Below are positions 1 to 5,888 of a stretch of DNA of 6,119 nt, one piece after another. Under the pieces are notes generated by a model that was not told where the DNA came from, did not search any database, and saw only the letters and a list, made by a program, of their open reading frames with translations. The first letter of the stretch is position 1; every line of letters starts with the position of its first letter. The stretch is taken from contig DATBDE010000113.1 in NCBI GenBank assembly GCA_036270095.1, positions 1 to 6,119 on the forward strand. The letters are read 5' to 3'. The translations under genes and the position numbers were made by a program. This DNA is from DATBDE01 sp036270095. GTDB taxonomy: Bacteria > Actinomycetota > Thermoleophilia > Solirubrobacterales > Solirubrobacteraceae.

Positions 1-654
1 CTCGGTGAGGTCGGCGCCGGTGTAGCCCTCGGGCATGATCTCGCCCTTGTTGATCCAGCACTTGACGCCGATGCGGCCGAAGGTCGTGCGCGCCTCGTGG
101 AAGCCGTAGTCGATGTCCGCGCGCAGCGTGTGCAGCGGGACGCGCCCGTCCGAGTACCCCTCGGTCCGCGCCATCTCGGCGCCGCCCAGGCGGCCGGAGA
201 CCTGCACGCGCACGCCCTTGGCGCCCGAGCGCATGGCGCTGGTCAGCGCGCGCTTCATGGCGCGCCGGAAGGCGACGCGGTTCTGCAGCTGCTCGGCGAT
301 GGACTGGGCCACGAGCTTGGCGTCGAGCTCGGGGCGCTTGATCTCGAGGATGTTGACCTTGATCGCCTTGCCGGTCATCCGGTGGAGGTCCTTGCGCAGG
401 GCGTCGACCTCCGACCCCGACTTGCCGATCACGATGCCGGGCCGGGCCGTGTGGATGTTGACCTCGACCTCGTTGGCGTCCTTGCGGATGGTGATGTCGG
501 ACAGGCCGGCGTGCGCGAGCTTGCCGATGATGTGCCCGCGGATCTTCTCGTCCTCGTCGAGGTAATCGGCGAAGTGGCGCTCGTTGTACCAGTTGGCCTT
601 CCAGTCGTGGATGTAGCCCACGCGGAGGGCTTCGGGGTGGACCTTCTGACCCAT
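1..654 (-). CDS. rpsC: 30S ribosomal protein S3 (uS3), 3' end missing
   Basis: uS3 is a 30S head protein at the mRNA entry channel, where it helps unwind mRNA. The first 218 codons are present and the gene runs off the left edge. Diagnostic segments are the start MGQKVHPEALRVG, the type II KH domain with the GKSG loop (77-80) in RPGIVIGKSGSEVDALRKDL, and VNILEIKRPELDAKLVAQSI (100-119). The C-terminal domain follows with FRRAMKRALTSAMRSGAKGVRV (129-150), SGRLGGAEMARTEGYSDGRVPL (153-174) and DIDYGFHEARTTFGRIGVKCW (180-200). Family members are usually about 210-280 residues, so only a short, often variable tail is missing. ATG at 654 shares its A with the rplV stop (TAATG), and AAGGAG lies 11 nt upstream. 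The usual next gene, rplP, would lie outside the window. Confidence 0.98.
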   Translation of the reverse strand, partial: MGQKVHPEALRVGYIHDWKANWYNERHFADYLDEDEKIRGHIIGKLAHAGLSDITIRKDANEVEVNIHTARPGIVIGKSGSEVDALRKDLHRMTGKAIKVNILEIKRPELDAKLVAQSIAEQLQNRVAFRRAMKRALTSAMRSGAKGVRVQVSGRLGGAEMARTEGYSDGRVPLHTLRADIDYGFHEARTTFGRIGVKCWINKGEIMPEGYTGADLTE

Positions 655-1421
655 TAGCGGGAACGCTCCTTGCTCTCGTTCGCCGCCGGGGCGAGCGTGA
701 TCGTGAGATGGCTGGTGCGCTTGCGGATGCGCGTCGCGCGACCCATCGCGCGCGGCCGGTAGCGCTTCAGGGTCGGCCCCTCGTCGGCGTAGGCCTCGGC
801 CACCTTCAGCTCGTCGCCGATCAGCTCGTGGTTGGCCTCGGCGTTGGCCACGGCAGACTCGAGCACCTTGCTCCAGTCGCGCGCGGCGGCACGGGGGGTG
901 AAGCCGAGGATGGCGCGGGCCTCGGGCACGGACTTGCCGCGGATGTGGTCGCAGACCAGGCGGGCCTTGCGGGCCGAGGTGCGTACGTAGCGGGCGTGGG
1001 CGCGCACGGTTACCGCGCCGTTGGTGGGGCGGCGGCTGGGCGCCGATCGTTGGGCGTTGGGCGTTGGGCCGTCCTCATCGGCGGCCTCGTCGTCTTCGGC
1101 GGCCTCGGGCGTCGGGCGTCGGGTTTCGGGCGTCGGGCCATCCTCGTCGGCGGCCTCGTCCTCGTCGTCCTTCGCCTCGGCCTCCTCCGCCTTCGGCTCG
1201 GTCCCCTCGGCCTCGTCGTCGTCGGCCTTGCGGCGGCGACGGCGACGCGGCTTGGCCTGCTCCTCGGTGGCGGCCGCGACCTCGGCGTCCTCGGCCTTGC
1301 GCCGACGGCGCCGCCCTGGGGTCTTGGCCTCCTGCTCGGCCTTGGCCTCGGCGGCCTGCTCGACGATCTTCTCGTCGGGCTTGCTGCCCTTGGTCTCGTC
1401 GATCTCGCGCTCGGGGCTCAT
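654..1421 (-). CDS. rplV: 50S ribosomal protein L22 (uL22) with long N-terminal extension
   Basis: uL22 is a 50S protein whose C-terminal beta-hairpin lines the exit tunnel opposite uL4. The product is 255 residues, but bacterial uL22 is usually about 110-120. The normal core spans about 139-255: VRAHARYVRTSARKARLV, then ESAVANAEANHEL, then EGPTLKRYRPRAMGRATRIR and KRTSHLTI (the tunnel hairpin). Residues 1-136 are a low-complexity extension with Lys/Glu/Ala-rich residues (1-35), two Arg tracts (37-41 and 59-64) and acidic stretches. An 11-residue repeat, DEAADEDGPTP, occurs at 88-98 and 111-121. ATG at 1421 is favoured by the ATGA overlap with rpsS and by strongly GC-ending codons through most of the extension. 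An internal GTG at 1007 would give a canonical-length protein but has no visible SD. The stop TAA shares one base with the rpsC ATG. The extension's function is unknown to me. Confidence 0.95.
   Translation of the reverse strand: MSPEREIDETKGSKPDEKIVEQAAEAKAEQEAKTPGRRRRRKAEDAEVAAATEEQAKPRRRRRRKADDDEAEGTEPKAEEAEAKDDEDEAADEDGPTPETRRPTPEAAEDDEAADEDGPTPNAQRSAPSRRPTNGAVTVRAHARYVRTSARKARLVCDHIRGKSVPEARAILGFTPRAAARDWSKVLESAVANAEANHELIGDELKVAEAYADEGPTLKRYRPRAMGRATRIRKRTSHLTITLAPAANESKERSR
666..671 (-). promoter_or_regulatory. Shine-Dalgarno for rpsC inside rplV
   Basis: AAGGAG on the minus strand lies 11 nt before the rpsC ATG, within the last codons of rplV. It supports the TAATG-overlapping start. 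Confidence 0.6.
1049..1069 (-). repeat. Heptanucleotide tandem array GCCCAAC x3
   Basis: Three exact copies of GCCCAAC on the minus strand lie inside the rplV extension. Together they make 21 nt, so three units keep the frame and encode part of PTPNAQR. Gain or loss of one unit would shift the frame ahead of the essential uL22 core. Confidence 0.85.
1059..1160 (-). repeat. 69-nt-spaced duplication inside the rplV extension
   Basis: Two copies of the coding segment for DEAADEDGPTP lie at 1160-1128 and 1091-1059, exactly 69 nt (23 codons) apart, so the duplication keeps the frame. The nucleotide copies differ at a few third positions (for example GAC/GAT and CCG/CCA). Each copy ends next to a heptanucleotide array, suggesting an older duplication followed by slippage. 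Confidence 0.75.
1104..1138 (-). repeat. Heptanucleotide tandem array GCCCGAC, five units
   Basis: Five consecutive heptamers on the minus strand read GCCCGAC, GCCCGAA, ACCCGAC, GCCCGAC and GCCCGAG. They differ from the consensus by at most one base and encode the PTPETRRPTPEA region of the rplV extension. The other array (1049-1069) differs by a single consistent base (A for G at the fifth position), which suggests each array was homogenised separately. Confidence 0.8.
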
Positions 1422-1690
1422 CGGCGGCGGCCGGTGTCGGCGTGGCCTCGGTAGGTGCGGGTGGGAGCGAACTCGCCGAGCTTGTGGCCGACCATCGACT
1501 CGGTGACGAACACCGGGACGTGCTTGCGGCCGTCGTGGACGGCGATCGTGTGCCCGACCATCTCCGGGAAGATCGTCGAGGTCCGCGACCAGGTCTTGAC
1601 CATCGACTTGGTGCCGGACTCGTTCATGGCCTCGATCCGCCTCAGGAGGCGGTCCTCGACCCACGGCCCCTTTTTGCTCGATCTGCTCAT
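1418..1690 (-). CDS. rpsS: 30S ribosomal protein S19 (uS19)
   Basis: uS19 is a 30S head protein that works with uS13 near the A-site tRNA and the inter-subunit bridges. It has 90 residues, typical for the family. Conserved segments are MSRSSKKGPWVEDRLLRRIE at the start, then KTWSRTSTIFPEMVGHTIAV (32-51) and HDGRKHVPVFVTESMVGHKL (52-71), ending GEFAPTRTYRGHADTGRRR. Both ends overlap neighbours by 4 nt in ATGA: the start with the rplB stop and the stop with the rplV start. A weak purine-rich SD (GGGAAGAAG) lies just upstream in rplB. Such overlaps are typical of translational coupling, which would keep uL2, uS19 and uL22 synthesis matched. Confidence 0.98.
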   Translation of the reverse strand: MSRSSKKGPWVEDRLLRRIEAMNESGTKSMVKTWSRTSTIFPEMVGHTIAVHDGRKHVPVFVTESMVGHKLGEFAPTRTYRGHADTGRRR

Positions 1691-2526
1691 CGCTTCTTCC
1701 CACGGCGCCGGCCGCGGACGATGTAGCGGTCCGAGGCCTTGCGCTTCTTGCGCGTGCGGTAGCCCAGGGTAGGAACGCCCCACGGGGTCACCGGATGGCG
1801 CCCCGGCGTCGTCGAGCCCTCGCCACCGCCGTGCGGATGGTCGACGGGGTTCATGGCCGTGCCGCGCGTCTGCGGGCGCACGCCCATGTGGCGCTTGCGG
1901 CCGGCCTTGCCGATCTTGATGTTCTGGTGGTCGGGGTTGGACAGCGACCCGACCGTGGCCCGGCACTCGGCCCGGACCATGCGCATCTCGCCCGAAGGCA
2001 GGCGCAGCGTAGCCATCCCGCCCTCCTTGGCCATGAGCTGGATCGCGGTGCCGGCGGCGCGGCCCATCTGGCCGCCGCGGCCGGGCTGCAGCTCAACGTT
2101 GTGGATCACGGTGCCGATCGGCATGTTGGCCAGCGGCAGCGAGTTGCCGGGCGCGATGTCGGCGCCGGGGCCGCTCGAAACCGTCGCTCCCACGCGCAGG
2201 CGCTGCGGGGCGAGGATGTAGCGGCGCTCGCCGTCGGCGTAGTTGAGCAGCGCGATGTAGGCCGACCGGTTGGGGTCGTACTCGATCGACGCCACGCGGG
2301 CCGGGATCCCGTCCTTGCGGCGCTTGAAGTCGACCTTGCGGTACAGGCGCTTGGCGCCGCCGCCGCGGTGGCGGGAGGTCTTGCGCCCGTGGGTGTTACG
2401 GCCGCCCGACTTCTTCAGGCCCTCGGTGAGCGACTTCTCCGGGGTCGTCTTGGTGACCTCGGCGAAGTCCGAGTACGTCGCGAAGCGACGGCCGGGGCTG
2501 GTGGGCTTGGGCTTGCGGATGGCCAT
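1687..2526 (-). CDS. rplB: 50S ribosomal protein L2 (uL2)
   Basis: uL2 is required for subunit association and peptidyl transferase activity. The protein has 279 residues, the usual bacterial length. Hallmarks are MAIRKPKPTSPGRR at the start, GRNTHGRKTSRHRGGGAKR (42-60) and VASIEYDPNRSAYIALL (78-94). They continue with HNVELQPGRGGQMGRAAGT (142-160) and AMNPVDHPHGGGEG (224-237), where His230 corresponds to the E. coli His229 implicated in activity. The C-terminus is very basic (TRKKRKASDRYIVRGRRRGKKR). ATG at 2526 is chosen because MAIRKP is the conserved start; an in-frame upstream start at 2565 would add 13 unrelated residues. No strong SD precedes this ATG, which makes the TGATG overlap with the small upstream frame notable. 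The stop TGA overlaps the rpsS start as ATGA. Confidence 0.98.
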   Translation of the reverse strand: MAIRKPKPTSPGRRFATYSDFAEVTKTTPEKSLTEGLKKSGGRNTHGRKTSRHRGGGAKRLYRKVDFKRRKDGIPARVASIEYDPNRSAYIALLNYADGERRYILAPQRLRVGATVSSGPGADIAPGNSLPLANMPIGTVIHNVELQPGRGGQMGRAAGTAIQLMAKEGGMATLRLPSGEMRMVRAECRATVGSLSNPDHQNIKIGKAGRKRHMGVRPQTRGTAMNPVDHPHGGGEGSTTPGRHPVTPWGVPTLGYRTRKKRKASDRYIVRGRRRGKKR

Positions 2527-2690
2527 CAGATGTTCGCTGCCTGGCCCGCGTGCCACCGGGGGCACGCAGGATCGAGCTGGTCAAGGACGCAGGGCGAACC
2601 CCATGCCTCGGGCATGGGCGAGCCCGAGGACGCAGATCCAGCGAAGGTCATGCGCGCCATCCGGGGGTGCGGGGGGCGGGGAGCGGGCAT
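2526..2690 (-). CDS. Possible 54-aa small ORF in the rplW-rplB gap (doubtful)
   Basis: This frame begins with ATG 2 nt after the rplW stop (TAGCGATG, like the rplD-rplW junction TAGCCATG). It ends in TGA overlapping the rplB ATG by one base (TGATG). GGAGG inside the rplW end (2708-2704) could serve as SD at 13 nt. The predicted peptide is 54 residues, begins MPAPRPPHPRMARMTFAGSA, has two Cys (34 and 43) and matches no family I recognise. No membrane segment or signal peptide is apparent. Against coding: ten of 54 codons end in A or T, versus about one of 99 in rplW next door, and the region is full of inverted repeats. It could be a leader peptide or reinitiation device for rplB, which lacks a good SD of its own, or a chance open frame in GC-rich RNA. 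I favour the latter slightly. Confidence 0.2.
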   Translation of the reverse strand: MPAPRPPHPRMARMTFAGSASSGSPMPEAWGSPCVLDQLDPACPRWHAGQAANI

Positions 2691-2692
2691 CG
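2527..2692 (-). promoter_or_regulatory. Structured rplW-rplB intergenic region
   Basis: This 166-nt gap is the longest in the window and is rich in inverted repeats. On the transcript, CCTCGGGC (2629-2622) can pair with GCCCGAGG (2613-2606) over an 8-nt loop. Alternatively CCCATGCC (2618-2611) can pair with GGCATGGG (2607-2600) over a 3-nt loop. The two folds share bases and exclude each other. A third stem, GCGTGCC (2567-2561) with GGCACGC (2554-2548) and a 6-nt loop, ends 21 nt before the rplB ATG. A 9-nt direct repeat, CTGCGTCCT, occurs at 2635-2627 and 2592-2584. No U-tract follows any stem. The layout suggests an RNA control element or processing site for rplB; no known family is recognised. 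Confidence 0.45.
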
Positions 2693-2992
2693 CTACTCGA
2701 GGGCCTCCAGTCCGGCGAAGATCGGGATCTCGTCCTCGGGCCGCACCTGCACGATGGCCTTCTTCCACGCGCGCGTGCGCCCGGAGGTCCAGCCGCGGCG
2801 CTTGGGCTTGGACTTGACCGTGACGGTGCGGACGTCGAGCACCTTGACGTCGGGGAAGAGCTCCTCGACGGCCTGGCGGATCTGGGTCTTGTGCGCCTTC
2901 TCGTGCACGCGGAACGTGTACTTGCCCGCCGACGCGAGCACGTAGGACTTCTCGGACACGACCGGGCGGATGACGATCTGGCTGGCGTCCAT
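2693..2992 (-). CDS. rplW: 50S ribosomal protein L23 (uL23)
   Basis: uL23 sits at the rim of the polypeptide exit tunnel and, in bacteria, is the docking site for trigger factor and SRP. It has 99 residues, normal for bacteria. The start IVIRPVVSEKSYVLASAGKYTF (about 6-27) is the family hallmark, followed by the HKTQIRQAVEELFPDVKVLDV helix-strand unit. A basic segment KPKRRGWTSGRTRAWKKA (62-79) contacts 23S rRNA. The tail EDEIPIFAGLEALE is acidic. ATG at 2992 follows the rplD stop by 2 nt (TAGCCATG), with GAGGTG at 3009-3004 as SD. By my reading only one codon of 99 (GGA) ends in A or T. The stop TAG is followed by an unusually long 166-nt gap before rplB. Confidence 0.98.
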   Translation of the reverse strand: MDASQIVIRPVVSEKSYVLASAGKYTFRVHEKAHKTQIRQAVEELFPDVKVLDVRTVTVKSKPKRRGWTSGRTRAWKKAIVQVRPEDEIPIFAGLEALE

Positions 2993-2994
2993 GG

Positions 2995-3621
2995 CTACGC
3001 GCGCACCTCGCGCTTGCAGAGGTCGGTGACCCGCTCGGCGGCGGCGTCGGAGAGCAGGAGCCAGGCGGCGCCCACGATGTCGGCCACGCTGACCTCGTCG
3101 GCAGAGGTCACGGTGACGCGGCGCAGATTGCGGAAGGACCGCTGCAGGGTGTCCTCGTCCGGGCCGAGCACGACGAGCAGCGGCTGGGGCTCGCGCCAGC
3201 CCTCGAGCGCCTCGGCGGCCTGGGACGTGGACGGCTCGGTGAACGGCGCGGCGTCGACCAGCGCGAGCGACTCGCGCCCGGCGTGCAGCGACAGCGCGCT
3301 GCGCAGCGCCGCGCGGCGCGCCTTGCGGTTCACCTTGACCGTGTAGTGGCGCGGGGTCGGCCCGAACGCGACGCCGCCGCCCGCCCACAGCGGGGAGCGG
3401 ATCGAGCCGGCGCGAGCGCGCCCGGTGCCCTTCTGGCGCCACGGCTTGGCGCCGCCGCCGCGGACCTGGCCGCGGGTGCGGCTCGACGCGGTGCCCGTGC
3501 GGCGGGCGTTGAGCTCGGCGCGCACGCACTCGTGGACCAGCGCCTCGTTCCACTTGGCCGCGAAGGCGTCGTCGTCCAGGGTGGCCTGGCCGCTCTTGTT
3601 CAGGTACGGCGCGCTAGCCAT
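2995..3621 (-). CDS. rplD: 50S ribosomal protein L4 (uL4)
   Basis: uL4 is a 50S assembly protein whose long loop lines the exit tunnel next to uL22; in E. coli it also represses the S10 operon. The protein has 208 residues. The signature GGGAKPWRQKGTGRARAG followed by SIRSPLWAGGGVAFGP (about 56-88) is the tunnel loop and is nearly invariant in bacteria. The N-terminal strand is divergent (MASAPYLNKSGQATL) but ends in the usual VHECVRAELNARRTGTA region. The C-terminal Rossmann-like part contains LLVVLGPDEDTLQRSFRNL (148-166). The start overlaps the rplC stop by 8 nt in the sequence ATGGCTAG. The stop TAG is 2 nt before the rplW ATG. Autoregulation by uL4 is known elsewhere and not demonstrated here. 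Confidence 0.98.
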   Translation of the reverse strand: MASAPYLNKSGQATLDDDAFAAKWNEALVHECVRAELNARRTGTASSRTRGQVRGGGAKPWRQKGTGRARAGSIRSPLWAGGGVAFGPTPRHYTVKVNRKARRAALRSALSLHAGRESLALVDAAPFTEPSTSQAAEALEGWREPQPLLVVLGPDEDTLQRSFRNLRRVTVTSADEVSVADIVGAAWLLLSDAAAERVTDLCKREVRA

Positions 3622-4231
3622 CGCTGCGCACCTCCACGATCCCGCCCTTCGGCCCGGGAACCGAGCCGCGCACGAGCAGGAGGTCGTCCTTGGCGATGAC
3701 CTCGACGACCCGCAGCCCGCGCTGGGTCACCCGGCCGCCGCCCATGCGCCCGGGCCCGCGGATGCCCTTGAACACGCGCGAGGGTGTGGCCGAGGCGCCG
3801 ATCGAGCCGGGCTGGCGGACGTTGTGCGAGCCGTGGCTCTTGGGGCCGGTGGAGAAGTTGTGGCGCTTGACCGTGCCCTGGAAGCCCTTGCCCTTCGCGA
3901 CGCCCGAGATCTTGATCATGTCCCCGGGCTCGAACGCGTTGGCGCGGACCTCGTCGCCGACCTTGAGCTCGCCGGCCTCGCCGCGGAACTCGGCCAGCCG
4001 CCGCAGCGGAGGCGCGCCGGCCTTGCGCAAGTGGCCGAGCTCGGGCTTGGAGAGCCGCTTCTCGCGGACGTCGCCGAACGCGAGCTGAACGGCCTCGTAG
4101 CCGTCGCGCTCGGCGGTGCGGATGCCCGTCACCGGACACGGACCGGCCTGGAGCACCGTAACGCGCTCCACGTGGCCATCCTCCCCGAAGCGCTGGGTCA
4201 TGCCGAGCTTGCGCGCGAGGATCCCAGCCAT
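3614..4231 (-). CDS. rplC: 50S ribosomal protein L3 (uL3)
   Basis: uL3 is an early assembly protein of the 50S subunit; its extended loop approaches the peptidyl transferase centre. The 205 residues match the family. The N-terminus MAGILARKLGMTQ, the GDMIKISGVAKGKGFQGTV segment (103-121) and the loop FSTGPKSHGSHN (126-137) through SIGASATPSRVFKG (143-156) to GPGRMGG (159-165) are diagnostic. The Gln methylated in E. coli L3 within SIGQNQTP appears to be Ala here. ATG at 4231 is chosen because MAGILARK is the conserved beginning; an in-frame TTG at 4243 would overlap rpsJ and add only four residues. The gap to rpsJ is 4 nt and no clear SD precedes it, so coupling to rpsJ is likely. The stop TAG lies inside the first codons of rplD. 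Confidence 0.98.
   Translation of the reverse strand: MAGILARKLGMTQRFGEDGHVERVTVLQAGPCPVTGIRTAERDGYEAVQLAFGDVREKRLSKPELGHLRKAGAPPLRRLAEFRGEAGELKVGDEVRANAFEPGDMIKISGVAKGKGFQGTVKRHNFSTGPKSHGSHNVRQPGSIGASATPSRVFKGIRGPGRMGGGRVTQRGLRVVEVIAKDDLLLVRGSVPGPKGGIVEVRSDG
3629..3635 (-). promoter_or_regulatory. Strong Shine-Dalgarno for rplD inside rplC
   Basis: GGAGGTG on the minus strand lies 7 nt before the rplD ATG, within the last codons of rplC. It supports the ATG at 3621 as the rplD start despite the 8-nt overlap with rplC. Confidence 0.7.
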
Positions 4232-4235
4232 CGCG

Positions 4236-4559
4236 CTAGGCAAGTCGGATCTCGATGTCGACGCCGGCGGGCAGGTGGTCGAGCCGCTGGAGCGAGTCGA
4301 CCGTCTTCGGCGTCGGCTGGTGGATGTCGATGAGCCGCTTGTGGGTGCGGATCTCGAAGTGCTCCTGGGAGTCCTTGTCCTTGAACGGCGACCGGATCAC
4401 CGCGTAGACAGCCTTGTCCGTAGGCAGCGGGACCGGCCCGGACACGGTGGCGCCGGTGCGGGTCGCGGTCTCCACGATCTCCTTGGCCGCCATCTCGATG
4501 GCCGAGTGGTCGTACGCCTTGAGGCGAATGCGGATTTTGTTCTGGGCTATTGCTGCCAT
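4236..4559 (-). CDS. rpsJ: 30S ribosomal protein S10 (uS10)
   Basis: uS10 is a protein of the 30S head and, as NusE, a partner of NusB/NusG in antitermination. The product is 107 residues against about 102 in E. coli; the few extra residues are N-terminal (MAAIAQNKIRIRLKAYDH). Hallmarks are the KIRIRLKAYDH strand, TVSGPVPLPT (about 38-47), the RTHKRLIDIHQPTPKTVDSL loop (71-90) that reaches into the 30S head, and the C-terminal LPAGVDIEIRLA. The ATG at 4559 is the only suitable start and has GGAG 6 nt upstream, although that SD lies in a possible hairpin. The stop is TAG, with only 4 nt before the rplC ATG. It opens the S10-type part of the cluster. Confidence 0.98.
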   Translation of the reverse strand: MAAIAQNKIRIRLKAYDHSAIEMAAKEIVETATRTGATVSGPVPLPTDKAVYAVIRSPFKDKDSQEHFEIRTHKRLIDIHQPTPKTVDSLQRLDHLPAGVDIEIRLA

Positions 4560-4633
4560 GTCAGACTCCGGCGGAGCCCCCGGCGGAGCGGGGGCCCGTC
4601 ACCTGCTTCGTATCCGATCGGACTCCCTCGGCC
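4560..4633 (-). promoter_or_regulatory. tuf-rpsJ spacer with stem-loop and SD-sequestering hairpin
   Basis: This is a 74-nt leader between tuf and rpsJ. A seven-pair stem is formed by 4595-4589 with 4582-4576 (GCCCCCG on the transcript with CGGGGGC), with a 6-nt loop. Immediately downstream, CTCC-GCC-GGAG at 4576-4566 can fold on itself, and its 3' arm GGAG (4569-4566) is the rpsJ SD, 6 nt before the ATG. A near-perfect 12-nt tandem repeat (GCTCCGCCGGGG then GCTCCGCCGGAG) underlies both structures. A 10-bp palindrome, TCCGATCGGA, lies at 4613-4622. No U-tract follows, so this is not an intrinsic terminator. In E. coli the S10 leader at this position is a target of L4; a similar role here is only inference. 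Confidence 0.5.
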
Positions 4634-5818
<1,185 letters not shown>

Positions 5819-5888
5819 TTTCGTCTATCTCCTTGAAGTCTCTTTTGTGCGGAATGCGTCGGGGGCGAACCCCCAGAAGGTATCTGCT
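5819..5888 (-). promoter_or_regulatory. fusA-tuf spacer: UUCG hairpin and strong tuf SD
   Basis: This is the 70-nt gap between the fusA stop and the tuf start. Read on the minus strand it contains a perfect five-pair stem, GGGGG (5874-5870), loop TTCG (5869-5866) and CCCCC (5865-5861), with a possible extra U-G pair at the base. No T-run follows the stem, so it is not a standard terminator; it may stabilise or process the mRNA. Further on, AAGGAGAT at 5834-5827 matches the anti-SD of 16S rRNA and sits 8 nt before the tuf GTG. I see no convincing -35/-10 pair for a tuf-specific promoter. Confidence 0.6.

Noticed and set aside
1049..1138. CRISPR-like array
   Set aside because: The units are 7 nt, contiguous and inside a coding frame; there are no spacers or long repeats.
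1422..1703. Extension of the rplV frame upstream to 1703
   Set aside because: The added residues overlap rpsS completely and are Arg/Pro/His-rich out-of-frame sequence. The ATG at 1421 with its ATGA junction is the sensible start.
97..1726. Several plus-strand open frames opposite rpsC, rplV and rpsS
   Set aside because: They are low-complexity Ala/Arg/Gly or Ser-rich antisense shadows of confirmed genes, with no family resemblance.
2527..2565. Upstream in-frame start for rplB adding 13 residues
   Set aside because: The added residues are not part of the uL2 family, and MAIRKPKP at 2526 is the conserved beginning.
4232..4243. TTG start four codons upstream of rplC
   Set aside because: It overlaps the end of rpsJ and would add MPSA before the conserved MAGILARK start.
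4566..4595. Intrinsic terminator between tuf and rpsJ
   Set aside because: The stem is GC-rich but is followed by CTCCGCCGGAG and the start codon, not by a U-tract.
4613..4622. TCCGATCGGA palindrome as an operator
   Set aside because: A single 10-bp palindrome just after tuf with no recognisable promoter beside it is not enough to call a binding site.
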